From Pirellulales bacterium (GTDB taxonomy: Bacteria > Planctomycetota > Planctomycetia > Pirellulales > JACPPG01), in the NCBI GenBank assembly GCA_035546535.1, contig DASZWQ010000054.1:1-63497 (forward strand): DNA of 63,497 nucleotides. The letters run 5' to 3'. The notes below the pieces were generated by a model that was not told the origin of the DNA, ran no database searches, and was given only the letters and a program-made list of their open reading frames with translations. The translations under genes were made by a program, and so were the position numbers. This document shows, piece after piece, positions 8,729 through 17,325 of this stretch (its first letter is position 1; each line of letters begins with the position of its first letter).

Positions 8729-10418
8729 AACCGTTTTCTGCCTGATGCCCGAAATGGTGCTGGTGGCCGCCGCCACGCTGATTTTCCTGGCCGGTGTTTT
8801 TATCCCCGGCCGGGCCGTCTGGTCGGCGATTGCCGCGGGCGCCGTGGTGCTGGCCGGATGGATGCTCTACGGCCAGTACACGAATCTTTTCTGGGCCGGC
8901 GGCCATCCGGTGCGCGACGCGGCGGCGGCCGAGATGGAGCGAGCCGAGACGGGAGCACCTGCGCCTGAATACCCGGCCGAGCCGATCCTGTCGGTCGCCC
9001 TGGCGGGCCCGCTCAAGGTCGATCTGTTCAGCCAGTACGTGCGCTGGTTGGTGCTGGTCGTGGCGCTCGTGCTGGTGCTGATGTCGCTGCAACTCGCGCC
9101 CGACGTGCAAGTGCCAGAATACTTGGGCACGCTGCTCCTGGCGGTCGCCGGCATGATGATCGTCGCGTCGGCCCAGGAGCTGGTGCTCTTGTTCGTCGGG
9201 CTGGAGCTGATTTCGATTCCGACCTACATCCTGCTTTACCTGGGGCGTCGCACGGTCGAGTCACAGGAAGCGACGGCCAAGTACTTCTACCTCAGCATCC
9301 TGTCGTCGGCCATAACGTTGTACGGGTTCAGCTTCTTGTACGGAGCCGGCGGCTCGACCGAACTGGCGCGCATTCAGGAAGCTCTGGGCAACATCGACGA
9401 AACGAGTGGCATGCTGTGGTTCGCGCGGCTGGCGCTGGTGTTGATCTTCGCCGGCCTGTGCTTCAAGGTCACGGCCGTGCCGTTTCACTTTTACGCGCCG
9501 GACGTCTATCAGGGAACCACGGCCACGAACGCGACGGTGCTCTCGGTATTGCCGAAATTGGGCGGTCTGGTCGTGCTGGTGCGCATCGTGCTCGTGGCCA
9601 TGCCGGGCTTTGAAACCTACGCCTGGCAGATCGCCCTGGTGCTGGCTCTGCTGACCATGACGCTCGGCAACGTCGTGGCCCTGTGGCAGGACAATGTGCG
9701 CCGGCTGTTGGCCTATTCGTCGATCGCCCACGGCGGCTACATGCTGATCGGCCTGGCGGTGGCGTTTGCGGCGGGCAGCGGGGCGGACGCGGCGACCGGC
9801 TTTGACGGCATCGGCGCCATGCTCTTCTACATCACCGTCTATGCACTGGCGACGGCCGGTGCCTTTGCCACGATTGTCTACCTGGGGCGCGATGATCGGC
9901 CGATCGAAAACGTCGATGAATTGGCCGGCGCGGCGCGGGCGTATCCGTGGGCCGGCATCTCGATGGCCATCTTCATGTTCAGCCTGACGGGCATTCCACC
10001 GCTGGCCGGCTTCTGGGGGAAGCTGAATCTTTTCGCGGGCGCCCTGAGCGTTCGTCCGCCGAACGCCGATGCTGCCGCCCCGCGCGAGTGGTTCTTGTTC
10101 CTGGCCGTGATCGGCGTGCTGAACGCCGCGATTTCGGCCGGCTACTATTTGCGCATCGTGGGCGTGATGTACTTCCGCAGTTCGTCGCGTGAGCTGAAAG
10201 CGCAAGCCGCTTGGGGCCCGGGCGCGGCCATGCTTCTGTGCGCGGCGCTGGTGGTCCTGGTGGGCCTGCAACCCAATCCCGTGCAAGTGGGCGCCAATGC
10301 CGCGGCCCAATCGGCCCGATTGCCGGGGACGCCCTTTGCGGCGCCGGTGGCGGCGACGGGCAATGCCGATGCCGCCGAATACACATCAAGTGTCGCGGCA
10401 GCGGCGGCTGGGCAGTAG
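8718..10418 (+). CDS. nuoN: NADH-quinone oxidoreductase subunit N
   Basis: Third antiporter-like proton-pumping subunit (ND2 type). The GTG at 8718 gives a 566-aa protein starting VSTETVFCLMPEM and overlapping the nuoM stop. The frame stays open further upstream, but that stretch is antisense-style sequence inside nuoM. Family features are ELVLLFVGLELISIPTYILL with the helix Glu, FKVTAVPFHFYAPDVYQG, and RRLLAYSSIAHGGYMLIGL. A short Ala-rich C-terminal tail ends the protein. It is the last gene of the nuo run; the next gene is convergent. Confidence 0.95.
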   Translation: MSTETVFCLMPEMVLVAAATLIFLAGVFIPGRAVWSAIAAGAVVLAGWMLYGQYTNLFWAGGHPVRDAAAAEMERAETGAPAPEYPAEPILSVALAGPLKVDLFSQYVRWLVLVVALVLVLMSLQLAPDVQVPEYLGTLLLAVAGMMIVASAQELVLLFVGLELISIPTYILLYLGRRTVESQEATAKYFYLSILSSAITLYGFSFLYGAGGSTELARIQEALGNIDETSGMLWFARLALVLIFAGLCFKVTAVPFHFYAPDVYQGTTATNATVLSVLPKLGGLVVLVRIVLVAMPGFETYAWQIALVLALLTMTLGNVVALWQDNVRRLLAYSSIAHGGYMLIGLAVAFAAGSGADAATGFDGIGAMLFYITVYALATAGAFATIVYLGRDDRPIENVDELAGAARAYPWAGISMAIFMFSLTGIPPLAGFWGKLNLFAGALSVRPPNADAAAPREWFLFLAVIGVLNAAISAGYYLRIVGVMYFRSSSRELKAQAAWGPGAAMLLCAALVVLVGLQPNPVQVGANAAAQSARLPGTPFAAPVAATGNADAAEYTSSVAAAAAGQ

Positions 10419-10430
10419 CGCTCGTTCGAC

Positions 10431-10446
10431 CGCGGCCACGGCCGCG
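10431..10446. terminator. GC hairpin between convergent nuoN and the SdpI-like gene
   Basis: CGCGGCC and GGCCGCG are inverted copies 13 bp after the nuoN stop, between two genes that converge. No T-run follows, so a terminator role is tentative. Confidence 0.3.
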
Positions 10447-10488
10447 CGCTGTACCTGGCGTCCGAGACCCCGCAACTTCGGCTGCTCG

Positions 10489-11172
10489 TCACTCCGAGGA
10501 AGGGGACGTTCCCGCGGGCCGAATGCGGTCAGGGTCCGTGCGCCAGATCATGTACGAGTAAACGACGAGCCACACGAGCATCAAGATCCCGACGCCGATC
10601 ACAACGATAAGAGATGTCGGGCCGGGAATGAATCCTACGGCGATCAACATCAGGCCCAGAATGATGAACAACCGGCCGGCCAGTCGATGAGTCTTGTTCC
10701 AGGACTCCCGGCTCGAGAGCGTCCATGGCGTGCGCACGCCGACGAACCAGTTCGGGCGAATCTTGCCGGCCACGTTGCCGAGCACGCAGAACACGATGCC
10801 AACAGCCGCCGGAGTGAGTAACTGCATATCGACACGAAAGCCGAAGCCGGCTAGGAGCATGCACGCATAGAAGAAGGCCAGCATCGCCAGGATTGCCGTA
10901 CGAATCAGCGCATAGGTCTTGGCGAAGCTTTCGTAATTCGCGCGGCCGGGGTCGATGCGCGGGAGGAAGAGCAACAGCAAGTAGATGCCCGCTGCGACAA
11001 TTGGCATCACGAACAGCGCTTCGAATCTGCCGCCGTAGCGATCGACTTCGCCGGCGAGGTTCCAGTGAACTGGAAGACGCTCCGGCGCAAGCGGCCAGAC
11101 AGCTACGGCCACGGCCAACATCGCCAAAATCACGACGAGTTGCGGGATTTCCCGGCGGTAACTGGTTTGCAT
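10489..11172 (-). CDS. SdpI-family membrane protein (DUF1648 plus SdpI domains)
   Basis: A 227-aa integral membrane protein with six predicted hydrophobic segments. The N-terminal half has the DUF1648 signature PLAPERLPVHWNLAGEVDRYG. The C-terminal half has the SdpI motif GKIRPNWFVGVRTPWTLSS followed by WNKTHRLAGRLFIILG. In Bacillus subtilis SdpI gives immunity to the SdpC killing peptide and also sequesters its repressor SdpR at the membrane. Here the gene overlaps an ArsR-type repressor gene by 43 bp, the same sdpR-sdpI arrangement, but no sdpABC-like toxin genes are present in the window. Family assignment is firm; the immunity role is inference. Confidence 0.85.
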   Translation of the reverse strand: MQTSYRREIPQLVVILAMLAVAVAVWPLAPERLPVHWNLAGEVDRYGGRFEALFVMPIVAAGIYLLLLFLPRIDPGRANYESFAKTYALIRTAILAMLAFFYACMLLAGFGFRVDMQLLTPAAVGIVFCVLGNVAGKIRPNWFVGVRTPWTLSSRESWNKTHRLAGRLFIILGLMLIAVGFIPGPTSLIVVIGVGILMLVWLVVYSYMIWRTDPDRIRPAGTSPSSE

Positions 11173-11453
11173 GGGGAGGCCTTCTTTCGCTGACTGCCGA
11201 CGTTAAAAATCTCGAGCACGGCCGCGACCGTTTCGTCGACGACCGACATGTTCAGACTGTAGACGATCGTGGTGCCCCGTTTCTCGGCCAGAATCAACCC
11301 TGCGTGCTTTAGAACGGTGAAATGTCCGGAGAGCGTCGATCGCGCGAGCGGGAACCGGTCGGCAATTTCGCCGGCCGTCATATCGCGTCGCCGCAAGAGG
11401 CGAAGAATCTCGCGACGCGTCGGATCTACGAGGGCCTGAAATGCTTCGTTCAT
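11130..11453 (-). CDS. ArsR/SmtB-family (SdpR-like) transcriptional repressor
   Basis: A 107-aa winged-helix repressor starting MNEAFQALVDPTRREILRLL, the typical ArsR N-terminus. The recognition region is GEIADRFPLARSTLSGHFTVLKHAGL and the wing is KRGTTIVYSLN. There are no ArsR-type cysteine pairs in the helices; the only Cys is in the tail (ASPCKP), so metal sensing is unlikely and SdpR-like regulation fits better. The ATG at 11453 was chosen over longer upstream readings because it begins exactly at the family start and lies just downstream of a TATAAT promoter. It is translationally overlapped with the SdpI-like gene. Confidence 0.88.
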   Translation of the reverse strand: MNEAFQALVDPTRREILRLLRRRDMTAGEIADRFPLARSTLSGHFTVLKHAGLILAEKRGTTIVYSLNMSVVDETVAAVLEIFNVGSQRKKASPCKPVTAGKSRNSS

Positions 11454-11479
11454 CGAGAAAGGACCTGAGCGCCTATATG

Positions 11480-11501
11480 TCGGTATTTCGCCAACTACCG
11501 A
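11480..11501. promoter_or_regulatory. Palindromic operator for the ArsR/SdpI pair
   Basis: TCGGTA (11480-11485) and TACCGA (11496-11501) form a perfect 6-bp inverted repeat with a 10-bp spacer. It lies directly downstream of the -10 box of the minus-strand promoter and would cover the transcription start. This is the expected place for an autoregulatory operator of the adjacent repressor. Confidence 0.6.
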
Positions 11502-11502
11502 A

Positions 11503-11531
11503 ATTATAGCCCGCCGATACGTCGCCGTCGA
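11503..11531 (-). promoter_or_regulatory. Sigma70-type promoter for the ArsR/SdpI pair
   Basis: On the minus strand the -10 box is a perfect TATAAT (11508 to 11503), with a TCGACG -35 box (11531 to 11526, four of six matches to TTGACA) at exactly 17 bp. It gives a leader of about 45 bases before the repressor ATG. Confidence 0.65.
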
Positions 11532-11649
11532 GTGGGGGCCCGTATTTGCCGGGTAGATATTTGGATTCTCAGCGAACTTTCGCCGGGGGCCACTTGTCCG
11601 TCGTTCGCCCGGAGGAGGATACTTAGAGGCGTCTTGCAGCCGTTGCTCT

Positions 11650-12621
11650 TTGCGAAGGAGCCTTTCCCTGAGACCGCCGACTTTCCAGGATGTACTGGCC
11701 GCGCAAGAGCGCATTCGGCCGTACCTCGCGCCCACGCCGTTCTATTCCTACCCGGCGATGAATGAGCTGTTGGGCGCGACCGCATTCATCAAGCACGAGA
11801 ACTATCAGCCGGTCGGCGCCTTCAAGGTGCGCGGCGGGGTGAATCTCGTCTCGCAGCTTTCGGACGAGGAGGGCAAGCGCGGGCTGATCGCGGTCTCCAG
11901 CGGCAACCATGGACAATCCGTGGCCTACGCGGCGCGGCTGTTCGGCGTCAGCGCGCGCATCGTCGTCCCGCGCGAGGCTAACCCCGGCAAGGTCGCGGCC
12001 ATGCAAGGCATGGGGGCCGAGGTGATTTTTCACGGCGCCAATTTCGACGAGGCACGGGCGCATTGCGAGGCCCTCGCGCGCGAGCATGGCTATCGCTACG
12101 TCCATTCCGGCGACGAACCGCTGTTGATCGCGGGCGTGGCGACCGAAACGCTCGAGATGCTGTCGGACCAGCCCGATCTGGCGGCGATCTTCGTCCCCAT
12201 TGGCGGCGGCAGCGGCGCGGCGGGCGCGGCGCTCGTGGCACGCGAGCTCGCCCCGGCTTGTCGCGTCGTCGGCGTGCAGGCCGAACGCTCGCCGGCGGCG
12301 TATCACTCGTGGCGCGAGCGACGAATCGCCGAAGCGCCGAACCAGACGTTCGCCGAAGGGCTCGGCACCGGCGCCGGCTTCGCGCTGCCACAAGCCATGC
12401 TGTGGGAGATGCTCAAAGAGTTCTTGCTCGTCACGGACGACGAGATTCGCCAGGCCATGCTGTGGATGATCGAGCGCGCGCACACGCTGGCCGAAGGAGC
12501 CGGCGCCGCGGCCTTGGCAGCGGCCTACCGCCTGCGCCACGAGTTCGCCGGCCAGAAAATCGGTGTGATCTGCTCGGGCGGCAACACGTCGCTGGCCCAT
12601 TTGCGCGAAGCGCTTGGTTAG
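11650..12621 (+). CDS. PLP-dependent threonine/serine dehydratase
   Basis: Fold-type II PLP enzyme, most like threonine/serine ammonia-lyase, 323 aa. The PLP lysine is in KHENYQPVGAFKVRGG (about residue 59), the asparagine loop is SSGNHGQSVAYAA, and the phosphate-binding glycine loop is PIGGGSGAAGAAL. The C-terminal CSGGN segment carries the Ser that contacts the pyridine nitrogen. There is no regulatory ACT domain, so it resembles the catabolic or short form. The TTG at 11650 is the first in-frame start. However, AAGGAG at 11655-11660 sits seven bases before an in-frame CTG (11668), giving a protein starting at SLRPPTFQ; that CTG may be the true start. Serine racemase activity is an alternative within this family. 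Confidence 0.88.
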   Translation: MRRSLSLRPPTFQDVLAAQERIRPYLAPTPFYSYPAMNELLGATAFIKHENYQPVGAFKVRGGVNLVSQLSDEEGKRGLIAVSSGNHGQSVAYAARLFGVSARIVVPREANPGKVAAMQGMGAEVIFHGANFDEARAHCEALAREHGYRYVHSGDEPLLIAGVATETLEMLSDQPDLAAIFVPIGGGSGAAGAALVARELAPACRVVGVQAERSPAAYHSWRERRIAEAPNQTFAEGLGTGAGFALPQAMLWEMLKEFLLVTDDEIRQAMLWMIERAHTLAEGAGAAALAAAYRLRHEFAGQKIGVICSGGNTSLAHLREALG

Positions 12622-12665
12622 TCGGCAGAGGGCAGAGAGTAGAGGGCAGTAGGCAGAGGGCAGTA
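12622..12665. repeat. Low-complexity GGCAGAGGGCAGTA repeat
   Basis: Directly after the dehydratase stop lies a run of GGCAGAGGGCAG, AGAGTAGAGGGCAGTA and GGCAGAGGGCAGTA. Its reverse complement is the same CTGCCCTCTGCC(G/T)AC family seen before nuoH (about 1827-1858) and before ribE (about 35143-35170). Confidence 0.7.
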
Positions 12666-12681
12666 AGAAACGCGGAATGCC

Positions 12682-12769
12682 TCCGCAGATTTCACAGATT
12701 CCGCAGATGAATTCCGAAGCCGGATAAGCTCATTCCGAAATTGCTCATCGAATCTGTGGCATCCGTGGA
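12682..12769. repeat. Imperfect inverted-repeat element, CGCAGATTTCACAGATT family
   Basis: The left arm (12682-12700) and right arm (12751-12769) match as inverted copies at 15 of 19 positions. A second element with the same arm sequence lies at 56252-56322 between sdhA and sdhB. No gene overlaps it. Confidence 0.7.
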
Positions 12770-12880
12770 TGTTTTCCATGCTTGCCGCCGCGAGGCCCAC
12801 ACCGTGCCTTGCCGTGCAGTAGAATTGGTCGAAGCCCATGCCCCACCTCGGCAATCATTCGCCCACCGGAGTCATCTGCC

Positions 12881-14269
12881 ATGATGCGACGTTCGTCAAG
12901 GCTGTGTGCGGCGCTGGTCATCTTATGGTCGGCCGCAAGTTGGTCAGTCCCCTTGCACGCCGCGGTGCCCGACGGCGCCATCGCCAAGATCGACGCGATC
13001 GTCCAGGAGGGGCTCGACAAGAAGATCGCCTCGTACGCCGTGGGCGTGATGAAAGACGGTCGGCTGGTTCTCGCCCGCGGGTATGGCTATGCCGACGTCG
13101 AGAACGGCGTCCCGGCCACGGCCGAAACCGTGTATCGCCTGGGCTCGATCACCAAGCAGTTCACCTCCATGGCCATCATGCAACTGGCCGAGGCGGGCAA
13201 GCTGTCGATCGACGACGAGCTGACCAGGTTCCTGCCCGACTATCCCGTGCAAGATCACAAGGTCACGATTCAGCATCTGTTGAATCACACTTCGGGCATC
13301 AAGAGTTATACGAGCTTGCCGAATTTCTTTCGCACGGCACGGCAGGATCTGTCGCACGACGAAATGCTGGCGCTGTTCAAAGAGCACCCCTTCGATTTTT
13401 CGCCGGGCGAAAAGTTCCAGTACAACAATTCCGGCTATTACCTGCTGGGGGTCGTGATCGAAAAGGCCAGCGGACAGTCGTACGCCGATTATCTGGAAGA
13501 ACACATCTTCAAGCCCTTGGGTATGCACGCCACGCGCTACGGCGACATGCGTCCCGTCATTCCCCGCCGGGCAATGGCCTACAAGCGCGAGCGCGGCCAG
13601 TTGATCAACGATGCGCCGATCAGCATGACGGCGCCGGGCGCCGCCGGAGCACTCGTTTCGAACGTCCTGGACCTGCTCAAGTGGCATCAGGCACTCGAGG
13701 CGGGCGACTTCATCACGCCTGCTTCGTACGAAGCGCTGTACCGGCCGACGACGCTACCCGACGGCAAGGTCCAGAAGTACGGTTACGGTTGGGGCGTGGG
13801 CGAAATGTCGGGGCATCGCAAGCTGAGCCACGGCGGGGGGATCAACGGCTTTTCGACCATGATTGGCCGCTATCCGGACGATCGCCTGGCCGTGATCGTG
13901 CTGGCCAATACGGCCGGGGCGCCGGCCGGAGGGATCGAAAGTCGCATCGCCAAGGTTATGCTGGGAATTGAAGATCCACCGGTCGAGGATCGCCCGACCG
14001 ACGCCGCGCTCGTCGCGCCCTTGGCGGGCACGTACGACTTGGAAGGGGATAAGCTGGAAGTTATCGCCGAGGATGGCAAGTTGTACGTACAAGCGCCGCG
14101 TCAGCCGCGCGATCGCTTGAAGTACCAGGGCGACCTGAAGTTCGTCGCCTCGGCCAACGAGGAAGTCCGCTTTGCGTTCAAGGTCGCTGACGACCGAGTG
14201 ACCGCGATCGATGTCGACCTGTCCGGCCAAAGCCTGACGGCAAAACCAATTTCCGACGAAAAAAAATAG
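12881..14269 (+). CDS. Secreted serine hydrolase, beta-lactamase/PBP class C family (S12)
   Basis: A 462-aa protein with a clear signal peptide (MMRRSSRLCA to a VPLHA-AVPDG cleavage site near residue 27), so it acts outside the cytoplasmic membrane. The serine-hydrolase motifs are S89-I-T-K92 (nucleophile and general base), Y181-N-N183, and HGGG near residue 316. A C-terminal lipocalin-like beta domain (about residues 370-462) follows, as in many S12 peptidases and esterases. The ATG at 12881 was chosen over an earlier in-frame start because it begins the signal peptide. The substrate cannot be read from the sequence; D-peptidase, esterase and beta-lactamase activities all occur in the family. 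Confidence 0.87.
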   Translation: MMRRSSRLCAALVILWSAASWSVPLHAAVPDGAIAKIDAIVQEGLDKKIASYAVGVMKDGRLVLARGYGYADVENGVPATAETVYRLGSITKQFTSMAIMQLAEAGKLSIDDELTRFLPDYPVQDHKVTIQHLLNHTSGIKSYTSLPNFFRTARQDLSHDEMLALFKEHPFDFSPGEKFQYNNSGYYLLGVVIEKASGQSYADYLEEHIFKPLGMHATRYGDMRPVIPRRAMAYKRERGQLINDAPISMTAPGAAGALVSNVLDLLKWHQALEAGDFITPASYEALYRPTTLPDGKVQKYGYGWGVGEMSGHRKLSHGGGINGFSTMIGRYPDDRLAVIVLANTAGAPAGGIESRIAKVMLGIEDPPVEDRPTDAALVAPLAGTYDLEGDKLEVIAEDGKLYVQAPRQPRDRLKYQGDLKFVASANEEVRFAFKVADDRVTAIDVDLSGQSLTAKPISDEKK

Positions 14270-14303
14270 TCGGCAAGCCTTTTCACGCGGCGTTCCTTCT
14301 CGC

Positions 14304-15683
14304 ATGGCACTTCGCACCGTCGCCGCCGACCTGGTTCGACTGTTGGACGCGGCCGCGGGCCCCGTCTACGTGCTGGACGATCAGCGGCGCATCCTGTTCG
14401 TCAACGATGCCTGCGCCGCCTGGGCCGGCTGCGCGGCGGGAGAGCTGGTCGGGCAGGAATCTCGCTATCATTCGAGCGGTGAAGTGACCGGCCCGGCCGC
14501 AATCGCGGCCGCCCTGGCGCCACCGCCGGAAGTGTGGACCGGCCAGCGCGCCAGGGCCGTGGTGTCGCTGGCCGGCGCGAGTGGCAACGTCGTCGCGCGA
14601 CACGTCGATTTCGTGCCGTTGGGAACGGACGTGCTCGACATGGCGGGTGTGATCGGCTTTGGCTCGCCGCACGAGGCTAACCAGGGCACCCTCGAAGGCA
14701 GTCTTGCTACTGACGAATCGCCGCGCGCTTTGCACGAACGATTGGCCCATTGGCGCCGCAAACTGGCCGGGCAGTATCATATCGACCGATTGCTGGGCGA
14801 AAACGCGGCCATCCGGCAAGTGCGCAAGCAAGTCGAACTGGCGGCCGCGAGCACGGCCAGCGTCTCGATCGTCGGGCCGCCGGGCAGCGGCCGGCAACAC
14901 GCAGCCCGGGCGATTCATTATGGCCGCGCCGCACAAACGGCAGGCCCGCTTGTACCACTGGCCTGTCCGCTCTTGTCGGCGAACTTGCTGGAAACGACGT
15001 TGCGGGCGCTTGCGCGCTCCGGCGCTGCGGTGACCGGCCGGCCGGGAACCCTGTGGCTGTGCGACGTGGAAGACCTGGACGACGAAGTGCAGCAGCAGCT
15101 TGTTCGCGAGTTGGCTGGTAAGCGAACGTTTCGGATGATTGCCACCTCGCGCGAGCCACTTACCGCATTGGCCGCGGCTGGTAAGTTTCGCGCGGACCTG
15201 GCTTGTGCCCTGGCGACGATCGAAATCCGCCTCCCTCCGCTTGCCGGACGAATCGAGGATCTGCCGCTACTGGCGCAGTTGTTCGTCGAGGAGCAAAATC
15301 GGCAAGGGACGAAACAATTGGCTGGCCTATCGCCCGAGGCACTGGATCGGCTGGCGATCTACCCGTGGCCTGGCAATATCGAGGAACTGGCCGAGGTGAT
15401 CGCCGCGGCGCACCAGTCGGCCGAGGGGCCGCGCATCGTGCCAGCGGACTTGCCCGCCAAGATTCAGTATTCGCTCGACGCGGCGGCCCGGCCGCGCCGC
15501 GTCGAAGAGACGATCGTGCTCGAGGATTTTCTCGCCCGCATCGAGGAAGAGCTGATCCGCCGGGCCATGGCACAGGCCAAGGGGAACAAGACCAAGGCCG
15601 CACGGCTGTTGGGCATGACGCGGCCCCGGCTTTATCGCCGGCTGGTGCAGTTGGGCCTCGAGGAAGCCGAGGAAGAGACGTAG
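14304..15683 (+). CDS. PAS / degenerate AAA+ / Fis-type HTH regulator
   Basis: A 459-aa protein laid out like an NtrC-family regulator: a PAS-like sensor (about residues 10-70, [22 protein letters not shown]), an AAA+ region starting near residue 160, and a C-terminal Fis-type helix-turn-helix ([20 protein letters not shown]). The ATPase core is degenerate. Walker A reads [11 protein letters not shown] near residues 191-201, with Arg and Gln in place of the Lys-Ser/Thr. Walker B reads [10 protein letters not shown] instead of hhhhDE, and no GAFTGA sigma54-contact loop is visible. It probably binds DNA but is unlikely to activate sigma54 by ATP hydrolysis. Confidence 0.82.
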   Translation: MALRTVAADLVRLLDAAAGPVYVLDDQRRILFVNDACAAWAGCAAGELVGQESRYHSSGEVTGPAAIAAALAPPPEVWTGQRARAVVSLAGASGNVVARHVDFVPLGTDVLDMAGVIGFGSPHEANQGTLEGSLATDESPRALHERLAHWRRKLAGQYHIDRLLGENAAIRQVRKQVELAAASTASVSIVGPPGSGRQHAARAIHYGRAAQTAGPLVPLACPLLSANLLETTLRALARSGAAVTGRPGTLWLCDVEDLDDEVQQQLVRELAGKRTFRMIATSREPLTALAAAGKFRADLACALATIEIRLPPLAGRIEDLPLLAQLFVEEQNRQGTKQLAGLSPEALDRLAIYPWPGNIEELAEVIAAAHQSAEGPRIVPADLPAKIQYSLDAAARPRRVEETIVLEDFLARIEEELIRRAMAQAKGNKTKAARLLGMTRPRLYRRLVQLGLEEAEEET

Positions 15684-15698
15684 CCGCGAAAGTCGTGT

Positions 15699-15768
15699 CG
15701 CCGGGGTCTGCGACCCCCGGCGGACACCAAAGGACGATTCACCGACCTCACAGAGGCCGGCTACAGAA
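15699..15768. repeat. Dispersed palindromic repeat, copy 1 (reverse orientation)
   Basis: Contains the hairpin CCGGGGTctgcgACCCCCGG (15701-15720) and, further on, CTCACAGAGGCCGGCTACAGAA. Its reverse complement aligns closely with the repeat at 32969-33032 and partly with 37572-37605. It lies between the regulator gene and aroH. Confidence 0.7.
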
Positions 15769-15882
15769 GAACACCCGACCGTGGCCCGCGACCAATCGAT
15801 CTGCTACGCTTTTACGTCGGGATTGCGATTCGTGCCGACCGTGGCATGCGGCACGCCTTGGACTTCTAAATCATTCGCGTCG

Positions 15883-16353
15883 ATGACCGAACCGAATCAA
15901 CAAATCCGTTGCCGCGGGGTGCGCGGGGCCACGACCGCCGACGGCAATACGCGCGAAGAAATCCTGCAGGCCACACGGCAATTGCTGGCGCTGATGATCC
16001 GCCAAAACGGTATCGACCCGGCCGACGTCGCCAGCGCAATCTTCACGACCACGGTCGACCTGGATGCCGAGTTTCCGGCGCTCGCGGCCCGGCAGTTGGG
16101 CTGGCTGGATGTGGCGCTATTGTGCAATCACGAGCTCGACGTGCCCGGCTCGTTGCGCAAGTGCATTCGCGTGATGTTGCACTGGAACACGGCCAAGCCG
16201 GCCAGCGAGATCGTACACGTGTACGTGAAAGGGGCCAGCGTCTTAAGGCCCGACTTATGCCGGCTGCCCCCCGTCGATTGGGACGAGTTGGAGACTTGGA
16301 TCGACGAAGAGCTGGCCGTGCAGGCCCGCCATCGCCAGGAGCGCCCGCAGTGA
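15883..16353 (+). CDS. aroH: Chorismate mutase, AroH type
   Basis: Converts chorismate to prephenate in phenylalanine/tyrosine synthesis. It is a trimeric AroH-class enzyme of 156 aa. Active-site residues known from the Bacillus enzyme are all present: R14 (Arg7) in RGVRGATT, C81 and E84 (Cys75, Glu78) in CNHELDV, R96 (Arg90) in KCIRVM, and Y114 (Tyr108) in HVYVKGA. The ATG at 15883 matches the family N-terminus; the longer upstream reading runs through repeat sequence. A C-terminal extension of about 25 residues is charged. An SDR gene follows after 30 bp. Confidence 0.95.
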   Translation: MTEPNQQIRCRGVRGATTADGNTREEILQATRQLLALMIRQNGIDPADVASAIFTTTVDLDAEFPALAARQLGWLDVALLCNHELDVPGSLRKCIRVMLHWNTAKPASEIVHVYVKGASVLRPDLCRLPPVDWDELETWIDEELAVQARHRQERPQ

Positions 16354-16383
16354 ATTGGGGCGCTCAGGCCGGAGACGGCCACA

Positions 16384-17178
16384 ATGCGGGTTGATCTCGC
16401 CGGCAAGACGGCCATCGTGACCGGCGGCGCGCAAGGGATCGGCCGCGCGATCGTCGAGCAACTAGCGGCAAACGGCGCCGCGGTGGCCCTCATCGACCTG
16501 GCCGCTGACGCAGCGCAACAGACCGCGGCCGAGTTGGTGGCCCATGGCCACCGGGTGGCGGCGTTCGTGGCCGACGTGGCCGACGAGCGCGCGATGCAAG
16601 AAGTCGCAGCCAAGATCGTCGGCGAGTTCGGCCGCATGGATATCCTGATCAACAATGCCGGCATCAACACGGTCAAGGATCGGGTGCCGATCGACGGGTA
16701 TCACCGCGAGGATTGGGATCGGATTTTGCGCGTCGACCTGACCGGCGTGTTCGTCACTTCGCAAGTCGTGATCCCGCGCATCGAGGCGGCCGGCGGAGGT
16801 CGGATCGTGAATATCGCGTCGGTCGCCGGGCTCGTGCCCTTGCGGCTGCAAAGCGCCTTCGTCGCGGCCAAGGCCGGCGTGGTGAATCTCACGCGGTCGA
16901 TGGCGCTGGAGCTCGCGCCGCGCGGCATCCTGGTGAATTGCGTGGCGCCAGGGTCGGTCCTCACGCAAGGGACGCGGGCTTTGTTCTATGGCGCGGACGG
17001 TACTTATTCGGAGCGCGCCGCCAGCCTGGTTGCGCACATCCCGGTCGGTCGACCGGGCACGCCTGAAGAGATTGCCCACGCGGTGCTCTTTCTGGTTGCA
17101 CCCGAGGCGAGCTACGTGAACGGTGCGGTGCTGACCGTCGATGGCGGCTGGACGGCCGGCTATCATCGCGAGTGGTAA
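16384..17178 (+). CDS. SDR-family (FabG-like) protein with catalytic Tyr replaced by Phe
   Basis: Classical short-chain dehydrogenase/reductase fold, 264 aa. The NAD(P) loop is TGGAQGIG near residue 14, the structural motif is NNAG, and the post-catalytic PG motif is present (APGSVLTQG). Catalytic Ser146 and Lys163 are at the normal spacing, but position 159, where the family has Tyr, is TTC for Phe (SAFVAAKAG). The reading VDGGWTAGY near the C-terminus is typical of FabG-like members. Without the Tyr the usual proton transfer is lost, so activity may be impaired or altered. The gene lies between aroH and a cupin gene. Confidence 0.88.
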   Translation: MRVDLAGKTAIVTGGAQGIGRAIVEQLAANGAAVALIDLAADAAQQTAAELVAHGHRVAAFVADVADERAMQEVAAKIVGEFGRMDILINNAGINTVKDRVPIDGYHREDWDRILRVDLTGVFVTSQVVIPRIEAAGGGRIVNIASVAGLVPLRLQSAFVAAKAGVVNLTRSMALELAPRGILVNCVAPGSVLTQGTRALFYGADGTYSERAASLVAHIPVGRPGTPEEIAHAVLFLVAPEASYVNGAVLTVDGGWTAGYHREW

Positions 17179-17325
17179 ACCGTCATGGCGCGCCGAAGTC
17201 ACTTTAGCGCGCGGAGAAGATAGCGATCGAGTGCCCTGCTTTTTCGCGGTACGCGAATCAGCATGCTCCGTTTGCGCGAATCGTGGACGTAGTCGATTCC
17301 CGAAAATCCAAGAGCCCCAATCATC

